A DNA stretch of 64,000 nt, taken from NCBI GenBank assembly GCA_014802445.1, contig JAAVCF010000010.1, forward strand, positions 1 to 64,000, read 5' to 3'. The stretch is from Bacteroides sp. GTDB lineage: Bacteria > Bacteroidota > Bacteroidia > Bacteroidales > Muribaculaceae. The notes under the pieces are model-generated. The model did not search any database. It was not told the DNA's origin and worked only from the letters and a program-made list of their open reading frames with translations. Each line of letters begins with the position of its first letter. Positions within the stretch are counted from its first letter, which is position 1. Made by a program: the position numbers and the translations under genes. Shown piece by piece: positions 34,036-42,663 of the stretch.

Positions 34036-35367
34036 ATGAAATTCTATAATCGAACAAAGGAAATTGAGGAGCTGAGGCGAATTCAAGGACGCGCTTTTGA
34101 CTCTCGGTCAAGAATGACTGTGATAACCGGCCGGCGGCGTATCGGCAAGACATCGCTTGCCCTGCGCGCTACGGAAGGCCCCGAGCCCACCGTCTATCTT
34201 TTTGTCAGCAGGAAAACCGAAGCGGCGCTCTGCGAGGAGTTTGCCGGACTTATCTCATCGGCGCTGGATTGCTATGTGCCGTCAGAGATTAAATCCTTCG
34301 CATCGTTATTCCGGATGCTGATGGAGATGGGCAAATCGCGCCGGTTTAACCTTATTATCGATGAATTTCAGGAGTTTTTCAATATAAATCCGTCGGTTTA
34401 CAGTGACATGCAGAATGTGTGGGATTCATATCGTGATGCCACTCATGTCAATCTGCTCCTGATGGGTTCGGTGTATTCCATGATGCACAAAATTTTTGAG
34501 AATTACCATGAACCGCTCTTTGGCCGAGCCGATGCCATGATACGCCTCACGGGATTCGGCACGGAAACATTGAGGGAGATAATGCGTGATTTCCGACCAT
34601 CCTACACCAACGACGAGCTGCTTGCCTTGTTCACCCTCACGGGCGGTGTGCCCAAATATATTGAGCTGCTTTGTGACGACACTGATTTGTCAATCAACGG
34701 AATGATTGATTACGTGGTCCGTGAAAACTCCCTCTTTGTCAACGAGGGGCGCAATCTCCTGATTGAGGAGTTTGGCAAGGATTACGGATTGTACTTCTCT
34801 GTGCTGAGCTGCATCGCATCAGGCGTCAACACTCAGGGAGCTATTGAAAGCTCGCTGGGGGGAGTGACGGTGGCGGGTCATCTGAAGCGCCTGATTGAGG
34901 ACTATTCGCTGATAAGGCGCGTACGCCCCGTGTTGTCCAAGCCCCGCTCGCAGAATGTTCAGTATCAAATCAATGACAATTTCCTGAGGTTCTGGTTCAA
35001 CTATTTTGACCGGAATCAGACATTGGTGGAGCTTAACAATTTTGAGCACCTCCGTCATATTGTCCTTTCCGATTACCCCACCTTCTCCGGGTTTGCCCTT
35101 GAAAGATGGTTCCGGCTCAAACTGGCGGAGACTCACGGGTATTCCGACATTGGCTCATGGTGGGAGCGTAAGCGCGGAAAAGAGGCTAATGAGATTGACA
35201 TTGTGGCCCTCTCCGTTGATGGGAAGACGGCTCTTGTGGCTGAGGTGAAGCGGCAGCAGCGCAACTATGACCATAAAGCTTTTATGGAAAAAGTGGACTG
35301 CATCAAAACGAGTGTCCTTGCAAAGTATGATGTTGTGACGCGATTGTTTACGCTGGATGACATGTAG
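34036..35367 (+). CDS. AAA-type ATPase with C-terminal DUF234/PD-(D/E)xK-like domain
   Basis: This 443-aa protein belongs to the archaeal-type ATPase group common in Bacteroidales genomes. Walker A is TGRRRIGKTS (about residues 31-40) and Walker B is LIIDEFQEFF (about 116). A winged-helix segment follows. The last 90 residues read IDIVAL then ALVAEVKRQQ, a D...ExK pattern of PD-(D/E)xK nucleases. The biological role of the family is not established; defence or mobile-DNA links are often suggested. It has its own promoter and no evident partner gene. Confidence 0.85.
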   Translation: MKFYNRTKEIEELRRIQGRAFDSRSRMTVITGRRRIGKTSLALRATEGPEPTVYLFVSRKTEAALCEEFAGLISSALDCYVPSEIKSFASLFRMLMEMGKSRRFNLIIDEFQEFFNINPSVYSDMQNVWDSYRDATHVNLLLMGSVYSMMHKIFENYHEPLFGRADAMIRLTGFGTETLREIMRDFRPSYTNDELLALFTLTGGVPKYIELLCDDTDLSINGMIDYVVRENSLFVNEGRNLLIEEFGKDYGLYFSVLSCIASGVNTQGAIESSLGGVTVAGHLKRLIEDYSLIRRVRPVLSKPRSQNVQYQINDNFLRFWFNYFDRNQTLVELNNFEHLRHIVLSDYPTFSGFALERWFRLKLAETHGYSDIGSWWERKRGKEANEIDIVALSVDGKTALVAEVKRQQRNYDHKAFMEKVDCIKTSVLAKYDVVTRLFTLDDM

Positions 35368-35503
35368 GCTCCCGGCCGGCTCTTACTTCATGCGGCGGTA
35401 AACAACCCGGGCAGGCTGTGTGTTATAATGTGCAAATGCCCTCCCGGCAACGCTGAGGGTCATTAGCTAACCCCTAACACATACACACATTATTTACCCC
35501 GCT

Positions 35504-36028
35504 ATGAAGAAATTTTTACTCACTCTCGTGGCCCTCGTGGGCATCGCCTTTGCCGGTTCGGCTCAGAAAACGGAAATCACCGTGGGCTATGGTGGTTACA
35601 CTCAGATGGATGCCACTGACATGCATGACGGCTGGGACGGTGTCAACACTGCCTGGGGCGGCCTGACCGTAGGCGTCAATTTCCGCGTCACTCCTCGTCT
35701 GTGGGTGGGTCCCACCTACACCTTCTCGTCCACAACCACCAAGGGCGGTAGCCACCACAGCAACATCGCTTACCATGTGATTATGCTTAACGGCCGCTAC
35801 ACGTATTATCGCAACTCCATCGTGGACCTCTATGCTCACGCAGCTGTGGGCGCCGACATCTCCCACATGCAGCCCCGAGGCGGCGACGCTTACAATAAGG
35901 GCTATTTCGCCTTCCAGATCAGCCCGCTGGGCGCGCAGGTGAGCTTAAATCGCTCGGTGTCAATGTTTGGCGAGCTGGGCTTCGGTGCTCAGGGCCTGGT
36001 GCAGGTGGGTCTCCGTCTGGGCCTCTGA
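35504..36028 (+). CDS. Small outer-membrane beta-barrel protein
   Basis: The 174-aa protein has a signal peptide ending GSAQ (about residue 20). About eight amphipathic strands follow (for example LTVGVNFRVTP, LWVGPTYTFS, VGLRLGL). The final strand ends in a hydrophobic-aromatic pattern typical of barrels inserted by BAM. I cannot assign a function. It stands between the ATPase gene and a small ORF on the same strand. The 136-base upstream gap shows no clear promoter core. Confidence 0.8.
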   Translation: MKKFLLTLVALVGIAFAGSAQKTEITVGYGGYTQMDATDMHDGWDGVNTAWGGLTVGVNFRVTPRLWVGPTYTFSSTTTKGGSHHSNIAYHVIMLNGRYTYYRNSIVDLYAHAAVGADISHMQPRGGDAYNKGYFAFQISPLGAQVSLNRSVSMFGELGFGAQGLVQVGLRLGL

Positions 36029-36066
36029 TTCCGCCTTATGTCTCACTCCTCTAATCATTTACTGTC

Positions 36067-36303
36067 ATGAGCGATATTCTTGACTCAGCCGAGCGCAGGG
36101 AGCTTCCCGACTCGGTTTACGGCCTCCCCGAGCGCCGTGAATTTCCAATGCCCGATGCGGCCCATGTGCGCGCCGCCGAGGCTTACTTCCGCTATTGTCC
36201 CGAAGAGCTCAAACCCAAGCTGGCTCGCGCCATCCTGAAGTTCGCCGCTGATTACGGTGTGGATGTCAAGAGCCCCACGGTGCTCTCTTACGCCGCTCAG
36301 TAA
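36067..36303 (+). CDS. Small protein of unknown function, DUF6582-like pattern
   Basis: A 78-aa soluble protein. The segment LPERREFPMPDAAHVRAAEAYFRYC recalls short proteins and phage-protein segments with the pattern LP..R.[FY]P.PD..H...A. The rest is helical (ELKPKLARAILKFAADYG). The function is unknown. It starts 38 bases after the barrel gene, and the aroB promoter overlaps the bases after its stop. Confidence 0.65.
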   Translation: MSDILDSAERRELPDSVYGLPERREFPMPDAAHVRAAEAYFRYCPEELKPKLARAILKFAADYGVDVKSPTVLSYAAQ

Positions 36304-36317
36304 AGGAAAAAATTGCG

Positions 36318-36325
36318 TATCTTTG
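36318..36325 (+). promoter_or_regulatory. Promoter core TATCTTTG of aroB
   Basis: A TAnnTTTG core ends 24 bases before the chosen ATG. It lies inside the longer track ORF (TTG 36313), which therefore is not the real start. Confidence 0.6.
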
Positions 36326-36348
36326 TCGGTAACTTCAATCATTTTTCA

Positions 36349-37389
36349 ATGAACACCGACCAGGAAATTATCTACACTAACCAGGTGCAGGCCCGTCTCG
36401 AGCAGATTATTGCCCGGATGCGGCCTGCGTCGGTGCATGTGGTGACGGATGCCAATGTGGCGCCCATTATCGCCGGACTTCTTCCCGATGCCCCCCGCAC
36501 GGTGATTGAACCGGGCGATTCGTGTAAAACCCTCGCCGCTGCCGAGCAGGTGTGGCTGGGGCTCGTCGAGGCGGGCGCCACGCGCAGCTCCGTGGTGGTC
36601 AACATTGGCGGCGGTATGGTCACTGACCTTGGAGGCTTCGCCGCGTCGACATTCAAGCGGGGTGTGCCCTTTATTAATGTGCCCACCACGCTGCTTGGCG
36701 CTGTCGATGCCGCCGTGGGGGGCAAGACGGGGGTGAACCTCGGCGGCCTGAAGAATGAGATAGGGGTGTTTAACGAGGCGCAGGCTGTGGTGATTTCCAC
36801 CGCCTTCTTCGCTTCGCTGACCAGCCGGGAGCTGCTGTCGGGCTTCGCGGAGATGATTAAGCACGGACTTCTTGATGGGCCCGAGTTGCTGGCCGACACG
36901 CTTGGCCATCGCCTCACTGACCTTGAGGCGCTCCTGCCGCTGCTGCAGCGGAGTGTGGAGGTGAAGCGCCGGGTGGTGGAGGCTGACCCCACGGAGCAGG
37001 GGCTGCGCCGGGCGCTCAACCTTGGCCACACTGCCGGCCATGCCTTTGAATCGCTGGCCCTGCGCAGCGGCAACCCCGTGCCTCATGGCTACGCCGTGGC
37101 CTGGGGCATAGTGGTGGAGCTTATCCTATCGCGCATGCTCGCCGGTTTTCAGTCTTACATGCTCCACATCATCGCAGCCTTCATCAAGGAGAACTATGGT
37201 GCGCCGCAGATCACCTGCGATGACTATCCCGCCCTTCTGGAGCTGATGAGCCACGACAAGAAAAATTCCGCCCCGGGGATGATTAATTTCACTCTCATGA
37301 AGGCGCCGGGCCAGCCGCTCCCCGGTCAGGTGGTGGACAGCGACACAATTGTGGCCGCTCTCGACATTTTTCGTGATATTGTGCAATAG
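36349..37389 (+). CDS. aroB: 3-dehydroquinate synthase
   Basis: AroB catalyses the second step of the shikimate pathway, using NAD and a divalent metal. From ATG 36349 it is 346 aa. The NAD region VVVNIGGGMVTDLGGF and the motif NVPTTLLGAVDAAVGGKTG are intact. The metal-binding residues lie in EMIKHGLL, NLGHTAGHAFE and PHGYAVAWG. It is monocistronic by appearance, followed by the tRNA-Val promoter. Confidence 0.96.
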   Translation: MNTDQEIIYTNQVQARLEQIIARMRPASVHVVTDANVAPIIAGLLPDAPRTVIEPGDSCKTLAAAEQVWLGLVEAGATRSSVVVNIGGGMVTDLGGFAASTFKRGVPFINVPTTLLGAVDAAVGGKTGVNLGGLKNEIGVFNEAQAVVISTAFFASLTSRELLSGFAEMIKHGLLDGPELLADTLGHRLTDLEALLPLLQRSVEVKRRVVEADPTEQGLRRALNLGHTAGHAFESLALRSGNPVPHGYAVAWGIVVELILSRMLAGFQSYMLHIIAAFIKENYGAPQITCDDYPALLELMSHDKKNSAPGMINFTLMKAPGQPLPGQVVDSDTIVAALDIFRDIVQ

Positions 37390-37452
37390 TCTGATTGTCA
37401 GAGGTAAGACTAAAAAGGCTAAAATTTTTTTGAAAAAAAAGTTGCTAAAAAA

Positions 37453-37483
37453 TTTGGAGAGTAAAAAATTAGTCGTACCTTTG
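37453..37483 (+). promoter_or_regulatory. Promoter of the tRNA-Val pair
   Basis: TTTG (37453-37456) and TACCTTTG (37476-37483) are spaced 19 bases apart. The first tRNA begins 21 bases after the core. Confidence 0.85.
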
Positions 37484-37503
37484 CAACGCTTTAGCAAGGA
37501 GAC

Positions 37504-37578
37504 GGGCGCTTAGCTCAGCTGGTTCAGAGCGTCTGCCTTACAAGCAGAGGGTCGGGGGTTCGAATCCCTCAGCGCCCA
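37504..37578 (+). tRNA. tRNA-Val (anticodon TAC), copy 1
   Basis: A full cloverleaf with acceptor GGGCGCT/AGCGCCC, anticodon loop CTTACAA and T loop TTCGAAT. The discriminator is A and CCA is not encoded. Confidence 0.97.
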
Positions 37579-37624
37579 CAAAATTAAAAACACCATCTTC
37601 TTGCCGAAGCTTCCCGATGGAATC

Positions 37625-37699
37625 GGGCGCTTAGCTCAGCTGGTTCAGAGCGTCTGCCTTACAAGCAGAGGGTCGGGGGTTCGAATCCCTCAGCGCCCA
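37625..37699 (+). tRNA. tRNA-Val (anticodon TAC), copy 2
   Basis: Identical in all 75 bases to copy 1 and separated from it by a 46-base spacer of unrelated sequence. Both are served by one promoter and one terminator. Confidence 0.97.
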
Positions 37700-37707
37700 C
37701 AATCATA

Positions 37708-37747
37708 GAGCCGCAGACATCATTGTCTGCGGCTCTTTTAGTTTCCC
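37708..37747 (+). terminator. Terminator of the tRNA-Val pair
   Basis: A perfect 11-bp stem GAGCCGCAGAC/GTCTGCGGCTC with a six-base loop, then TTTTAGTTT. Confidence 0.92.
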
Positions 37748-37772
37748 CACACCTCAGATTCAACTCACATTT

Positions 37773-39374
37773 ATGCGTTTCATCTCTTTGGTCTTGGCTG
37801 CGGCCATCTCCGCAGGCACCACCGCAGCTCAGCTCCCCGCTGACTTTAACCGGGGTATGATTATCCTCAATGAGGGTCAGTTTGGCAAGCTTTCGGGCAC
37901 AATGACCTTTATCCCCACCGAAGGGGGCGCCGATAACATTGTCTACACTGCGGTTCGCCAGGTTAACCCCGAGAAATCGCTGGGGCTCACCTCCTGCTTC
38001 GCTCAGGTGTATGGCAACCACATCTACGTCATGAGCAAGCAGGCATGGAACAAGGAGGACCGCACCGGTGGCCGCTTCACTGCCCTCAATGCCACCTCGC
38101 TTGAGGTGGAGGCCTCTATCGAGACCCTCCCCAACGGCGACGGCCGCGGATTCTGCGCCGTGAGTGAGGAGAAGGCCTATGTGGGCGGCTCAAAGGGCCT
38201 CTATGTGCTCAATCTTGCCGACATGACCTTTGGCGACACCCAGCTCGCTCCGGCCAACGACAAAGGCACCGTGCAGCAAACCGGCGACATTATCCGCTAC
38301 GGCAGCCGTGTGTTTGCCGCGCAGCAAAACATCGGTGTGGTGGTCATTGACATTGCCACTGATGAGGTGGAGCGCGTAATCGAGCTCCCCAAGATTGCCG
38401 GCTTCGCCCTCCTGGCCGATGGCACTCTATATGCGGCCACCAGCGATGCCGAGGCCGAGTTTGTGAAAATTGATCCGCTGACGCTTGACACCGAGGTGAT
38501 TAACATTGAAGGTTCGCATGCCATTGACTCTCCCTGGGCCACATGGCGCTCCGCTGCCATCTGCGCCGACAAGACCGAGCCCGTGGTCTACTATCTGTCA
38601 GGCGCAGGCTTCTCGCCTAAGAAAATCTCGAGCTACAACTTTGCCACCGGCGAGTTTAACGGCGAATTTTTCCTCCTCACTCCTGAGGTGACCGGACTCT
38701 CTGACAAGGCCATGCTCTACGGCCAGGGCCTGAGCATCGACCCCCTGAGCGGCAACTTAATGCTCAATGTCAACATCTCTTACACCGATGAGTCATATCT
38801 CCTCGCTGTGGACCCAGCCACAGGCTCGCTGCTCAGTGACCTCACCGTGACGCTTGAGCCTGACTATTGGTTCTCGTCCATGATGGTTTATCCTGACTTC
38901 ACCGCGCCTGAGTTTTCGCTCAGCGATGTGGAGCTTGCCGAGGGTGAGACTTTTGAGTTTAACATCTACGATGCCACCACGCTCCCCGTGGGCAACTCTC
39001 ACCTGATTCTTTACGGCCTCCCCGAGGTTGACAACACCGACGTGGCCACTCTCGCCGAAGGCGAAGACGGCTCTTACACTCTCACTGCCGTAGCTCCCGG
39101 CACGGCACAGGTTACCTTCTCTGCCGACTATAAGGGCCGCACAGGCGTTTGCACATTCTCCGTAACCGTCCCCGAGCCTGAGCAGGGCGGCGATGACGGC
39201 GATGATGATGAGAACAAGGATGAGGATAAGGACGGCATCAGCCAGGTGACCGTGGACGCTCTTGACGCTTCCATTACCCTCTATGACCTTCAGGGACGTC
39301 AGGTGACCAATCCCGCCCCCGGCCTCTACCTCTGCCGCCGCGGCTCCGCCGTCACCAAAATCCTGGTGAAGTAA
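37773..39374 (+). CDS. Secreted propeller-like protein with Ig-like and type IX-style C-terminal domains
   Basis: The 533-aa exported protein has a signal peptide (about residues 1-19). Residues 20-370 form a repeated-strand propeller-like domain of the YncE/DUF5074 kind. A beta-rich Ig-like part follows (about 375-470), then an acidic linker (GGDDGDDDENKDEDKDG). The C-terminus has ITLYDLQGRQV, PGLYLCRRG and TKILVK, the pattern of type A sorting domains of type IX secretion. It is therefore probably placed on the cell surface. Relatives with this architecture include cobalamin-binding surface proteins, but no TonB receptor is adjacent, so the ligand is unknown. Confidence 0.8.
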   Translation: MRFISLVLAAAISAGTTAAQLPADFNRGMIILNEGQFGKLSGTMTFIPTEGGADNIVYTAVRQVNPEKSLGLTSCFAQVYGNHIYVMSKQAWNKEDRTGGRFTALNATSLEVEASIETLPNGDGRGFCAVSEEKAYVGGSKGLYVLNLADMTFGDTQLAPANDKGTVQQTGDIIRYGSRVFAAQQNIGVVVIDIATDEVERVIELPKIAGFALLADGTLYAATSDAEAEFVKIDPLTLDTEVINIEGSHAIDSPWATWRSAAICADKTEPVVYYLSGAGFSPKKISSYNFATGEFNGEFFLLTPEVTGLSDKAMLYGQGLSIDPLSGNLMLNVNISYTDESYLLAVDPATGSLLSDLTVTLEPDYWFSSMMVYPDFTAPEFSLSDVELAEGETFEFNIYDATTLPVGNSHLILYGLPEVDNTDVATLAEGEDGSYTLTAVAPGTAQVTFSADYKGRTGVCTFSVTVPEPEQGGDDGDDDENKDEDKDGISQVTVDALDASITLYDLQGRQVTNPAPGLYLCRRGSAVTKILVK

Positions 39375-39419
39375 CCCCATCCCGATTCCCTCCCGCAAAC
39401 ATTCTGACATCTACCCCAT

Positions 39420-39467
39420 AAAAGCGCATCAGGCCATGAGCAATCTCACAGCCTGATGCGCTTGTTT
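39420..39467. terminator. Bidirectional terminator between convergent genes
   Basis: AAGCGCATCAGGC pairs perfectly with GCCTGATGCGCTT. It is followed by GTTT on the plus strand and preceded by TAAAA, read as TTTTA on the minus strand, so it can serve both the surface protein gene and ispF. Confidence 0.85.
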
Positions 39468-39481
39468 CGTATGGATATTCT

Positions 39482-39961
39482 TCAGGATTTGTGGGCCAGC
39501 AGGGCGGAGGCTTGGGCGGCGATGCCTTCGCCGCGGCCGGTGAAGCCGAGACGCTCGGTAGTGGTGGCTTTGACCGACACGCAGTCCTCGGCCAGATTCA
39601 GGTCAGCGGCTATGTTGGCTATCATGGCGGGGATGTGGGGGAGCATTTTCGGTGCCTGAGCCATGATGGTGATGTCAACATTCACGGGGCGGAAGCCTTT
39701 CTCTTCAATCAGGCGCAGGGTGTGGCGCAGCAGAAGACGTGAGTCGGCCCCTTTGTAGGCCGGATCTGTGTCGGGGAAGTGATAGCCGATGTCGCGCAGG
39801 GCTGCCGCGCCGAGCAGGGCGTCGCAGAGGGCATGCAGCGCCACATCAGCGTCGCTGTGGCCCAGCAGGCCGCGCTCATAGGGGATTTCCACTCCGCAGA
39901 TTATGCATTTGCGGCCTTCCACAAGGCGGTGGACGTCAAAACCGTTGCCTATTCTGTACAT
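39482..39961 (-). CDS. ispF: 2-C-methyl-D-erythritol 2,4-cyclodiphosphate synthase
   Basis: IspF makes the cyclic diphosphate intermediate of the MEP isoprenoid pathway. The 159-aa protein has metal ligands in GFDVHRL (Asp8, His10), the GHSDADV loop and the C-terminal [19 protein letters not shown] motif. It follows porV by 12 bases, probably in the same transcript. Confidence 0.97.
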   Translation of the reverse strand: MYRIGNGFDVHRLVEGRKCIICGVEIPYERGLLGHSDADVALHALCDALLGAAALRDIGYHFPDTDPAYKGADSRLLLRHTLRLIEEKGFRPVNVDITIMAQAPKMLPHIPAMIANIAADLNLAEDCVSVKATTTERLGFTGRGEGIAAQASALLAHKS

Positions 39962-39973
39962 AGCCCGAGGTGA

Positions 39974-41179
39974 TTAGCGGCGGCGACCAAGGATGTCCTT
40001 GAGACCGTCAAGGTCAAAGGTGAGGGTGAAGCGCAGGGTCTGGTCAAGGGGTGAGGTTTGCGCTGTGGCAAGCATGTAGCTCGCGTCGAGGCGCACCACA
40101 TTGAGTGAGAAGCCGGCACCCATGCCGAAGTACTGGCGGTTGCCCTTATACTGGTTCTCGTAGAAGTAACCGGCGCGCACAAAGAACTGGTCATTGTAGC
40201 TATACTCGGCGCCGAGCGAGAAGGTGATTTCGCGCAGCTCCTCCTTGAATCCGCCGGGAGCGTCGCCGAATGATTTGAAAATACCGGTGATGGGCGACAT
40301 GTTTTCCCACTTGTCAAGGGCTTCGGCATATTCCACCTGGCCCTCGGTGGTGTCCATGTCATAATCGGCTTCGCGCGGCATGGTGGGCACGAGGAGCTTG
40401 TTGAGGTCAAGGCCTATCGAGAGGTTGTGGTAGTCGGCCAGCGGGAAGGTGAAATTGGTGCCCAGACGCAGGTTGGTTGGCAGAAACGCGGGCTGATTGC
40501 CGTGGTCGTAGGAGATTTTCGTACCGATGTTGGAGATGTTCCAGCCCCATGACCACTGACATTCGTTGCGGCCAATGACGGGGAAGGTGGTGTAGTAGCC
40601 CGAGATGTCGGCCGAGAAGGCTGAGGCGCCGGTTGACTGATCGCCGGCGTAGGAGGTGGAGAATCCGAGGTCAGAATAGATGTAGCGGAACACCACGCCC
40701 ATTGAGAACTTCTCTGACAGCTTGCGTGAGTAGCCTATGTCGAACGAGAGCTCATAGGGGTTGAGGCTCTGGCCTGAGCCACCGTCCACGTTGGTGGTGT
40801 TGACCTCGCCGAGCGAGAAGTAGCGCAGCGATGCCGAGAGGGCCTGGTTGTCGTTGGAGCCTAACTTGTAGTAGCCCGCCAGATTGGCCAGGAAGATGTC
40901 GTTGACGAGTTTGCGGAGCCACGGGGTGTAGCTCAGCGAAAAGGCGCCCTGGCTGTAAGCGAAGGCATATTTCGAGGGGTTCCAGTATTGCGAGTTTGCG
41001 TCGGGGTCAGTGGCCGCGCCGAGGTCGCCCATCGCGGCTGCGCGGGCGTCGGGGGCTATATTCAGTGAGTTCGTACCCGTCTGAACGGGATTGAATTCGT
41101 CCTTCTGGGCATAGGCGGGAGCAACGGCCGCAAGGGCCATCACCGCAACAATCAGTTTCTTGACTATACGTTTCATCAC
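39974..41179 (-). CDS. porV: Type IX secretion outer-membrane protein PorV
   Basis: The 401-aa protein is a FadL-like outer-membrane barrel of the PorV (LptO) family, which shuttles type IX cargo. A signal peptide ends APAYAQ (about 25). The conserved early motif is IAPDARAAAMGDLGAATDPD, followed by SQYWNPSKYAF. In Porphyromonas gingivalis porU is adjacent to porV. Here the upstream neighbour is cca, so porU must lie elsewhere. Its presence fits the type IX-style C-terminus of the protein at 37773-39374. Confidence 0.92.
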   Translation of the reverse strand: MMKRIVKKLIVAVMALAAVAPAYAQKDEFNPVQTGTNSLNIAPDARAAAMGDLGAATDPDANSQYWNPSKYAFAYSQGAFSLSYTPWLRKLVNDIFLANLAGYYKLGSNDNQALSASLRYFSLGEVNTTNVDGGSGQSLNPYELSFDIGYSRKLSEKFSMGVVFRYIYSDLGFSTSYAGDQSTGASAFSADISGYYTTFPVIGRNECQWSWGWNISNIGTKISYDHGNQPAFLPTNLRLGTNFTFPLADYHNLSIGLDLNKLLVPTMPREADYDMDTTEGQVEYAEALDKWENMSPITGIFKSFGDAPGGFKEELREITFSLGAEYSYNDQFFVRAGYFYENQYKGNRQYFGMGAGFSLNVVRLDASYMLATAQTSPLDQTLRFTLTFDLDGLKDILGRRR

Positions 41180-41247
41180 CTATTATAACTCACTCTTGCG
41201 GCTATTATTGCCTCAAGGGGTGAAAAAATCATTGACGAGGTGGCCGC

Positions 41248-42660
41248 TCAAGGCTCCACGGGCTTCACGCCGATGCTGTCGGCAAAGGTGAGCATGAAGG
41301 CGCGGGCGGCATCGTGCTCGTTGGGAATCACACCGTCAAGGATGGCATCCTTGATGGCCTGCTTGATGGTACCGATTACGGGCGAGTTCTTAAGCCCGAA
41401 GGTGCTCATGATTTCGTGACCGTCAACCGGGGGCTGGAAGTTGCGTATCTGGTCGCGCTCATTGAGGTCGGTCATCTTCTGGCGCAGGAGGGTGAAGTTG
41501 TCAAGGAATCGCTTCACCTTCATCTGGTTTTTGGATGTGATGTCGGCCTCGCAGAGGGTCATGAGGTCCTCAAGGTCGTCGCCCGCCTCATTGATGAGCC
41601 TGCGCACGGCCGAGTCGGTCACTTCGTCTTCCACGAGCGCTATGGGGCGCATGTGGAGCTCCACGAGCTTGGCCACATATTTGCGGTGTTCGTTCATGGG
41701 GAGCTTCATGCGGCGGAAAATCTTCTCCACCATGCGCGAGCCTATGAAGTTGTGGTTGTGGAACGTCCAGCCCAGGGCGTCGTCCCAGCGCTTGGTCACG
41801 GGCTTGGCAATGTCATGGAGCAGGGCGGCCCAGCGGAGCCAGAGGTTGTCGCTCTTTGAGGCCACGCGGTCAAGCACGGTCATGGTGTGCTCAAAGTTGT
41901 CTTTATGTCCGCGCCCTTTCACGGTCTCCACGCCGCTCAGCGCCGCCAGCTCGGGGAAGATGAGCCGGAGCAGCCCGGTGTGGAGCAGCAGGCGCCACCC
42001 GGTGGAGGGGGTGGCTGAGGCCATGATTTTGTTGAGCTCGGTGGCTATGCGCTCGCGGGTGATGATTTCTATGCGGGGGGCATTGCGGGTGATGGCCTGG
42101 AGGGTCTCGGGGGCTATGGTGAAGTCAAGCTGGGTGGCGAACCGGATGGCGCGCATCATCCGCAGGGGGTCGTCGCTGAAGGTGATGTCAGGGTCAAGAG
42201 GGGTGCGGATTATGCGTCGCTGAAGGTCTCCTTCGCCGTCAAAGAGGTCAACGAGCTCGCCAAACCTTGACGGGTTGACACACAGGGCCATGGCGTTGAT
42301 GGTGAAGTCGCGCCGCGATATGTCGTCCTGCAGTGTGCCGTCCTCCACAATGGGGTTGCGTGACTCGCGATGATAGCTCTCGCGGCGGGCGCCCACAAAC
42401 TCAAGCTCAAGCTCGCCGCGGTGAACCTGCGCCGTGCCGTAGGTCTTGAAAACGGTCACCTTGGTGTGGCGTCCGAGGCGTTCGGCCACAGCGCGCGCAA
42501 GGTCGATGCCGCTGCCCACGGTCACGAAGTCAATATCCTTCGAGGGGCGGCCGAGCATGAGGTCACGCACATAGCCGCCCACCACGTAGGCTTCGCGCCC
42601 AATCGAGTCGGCCGCTTCACCCACGGTTTTGAAAATCTTGTCCTTAAGCAGCATCGCCAT
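41248..42660 (-). CDS. cca: CCA tRNA nucleotidyltransferase with HD domain
   Basis: It adds CCA to tRNA 3' ends. The 470-aa protein has the class II head motif VVGGYVRDLMLGRPSKDIDF (about residues 26-45), the neck RRDFTINAMA, and an HD domain (LLHDIAKP, about 288) that may carry phosphatase or phosphodiesterase activity. None of the three tRNA genes in this window encodes CCA, so the enzyme should be essential. A start two codons downstream (MLLKDKI) is also possible. Confidence 0.95.
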   Translation of the reverse strand: MAMLLKDKIFKTVGEAADSIGREAYVVGGYVRDLMLGRPSKDIDFVTVGSGIDLARAVAERLGRHTKVTVFKTYGTAQVHRGELELEFVGARRESYHRESRNPIVEDGTLQDDISRRDFTINAMALCVNPSRFGELVDLFDGEGDLQRRIIRTPLDPDITFSDDPLRMMRAIRFATQLDFTIAPETLQAITRNAPRIEIITRERIATELNKIMASATPSTGWRLLLHTGLLRLIFPELAALSGVETVKGRGHKDNFEHTMTVLDRVASKSDNLWLRWAALLHDIAKPVTKRWDDALGWTFHNHNFIGSRMVEKIFRRMKLPMNEHRKYVAKLVELHMRPIALVEDEVTDSAVRRLINEAGDDLEDLMTLCEADITSKNQMKVKRFLDNFTLLRQKMTDLNERDQIRNFQPPVDGHEIMSTFGLKNSPVIGTIKQAIKDAILDGVIPNEHDAARAFMLTFADSIGVKPVEP

Positions 42661-42663
42661 TTC

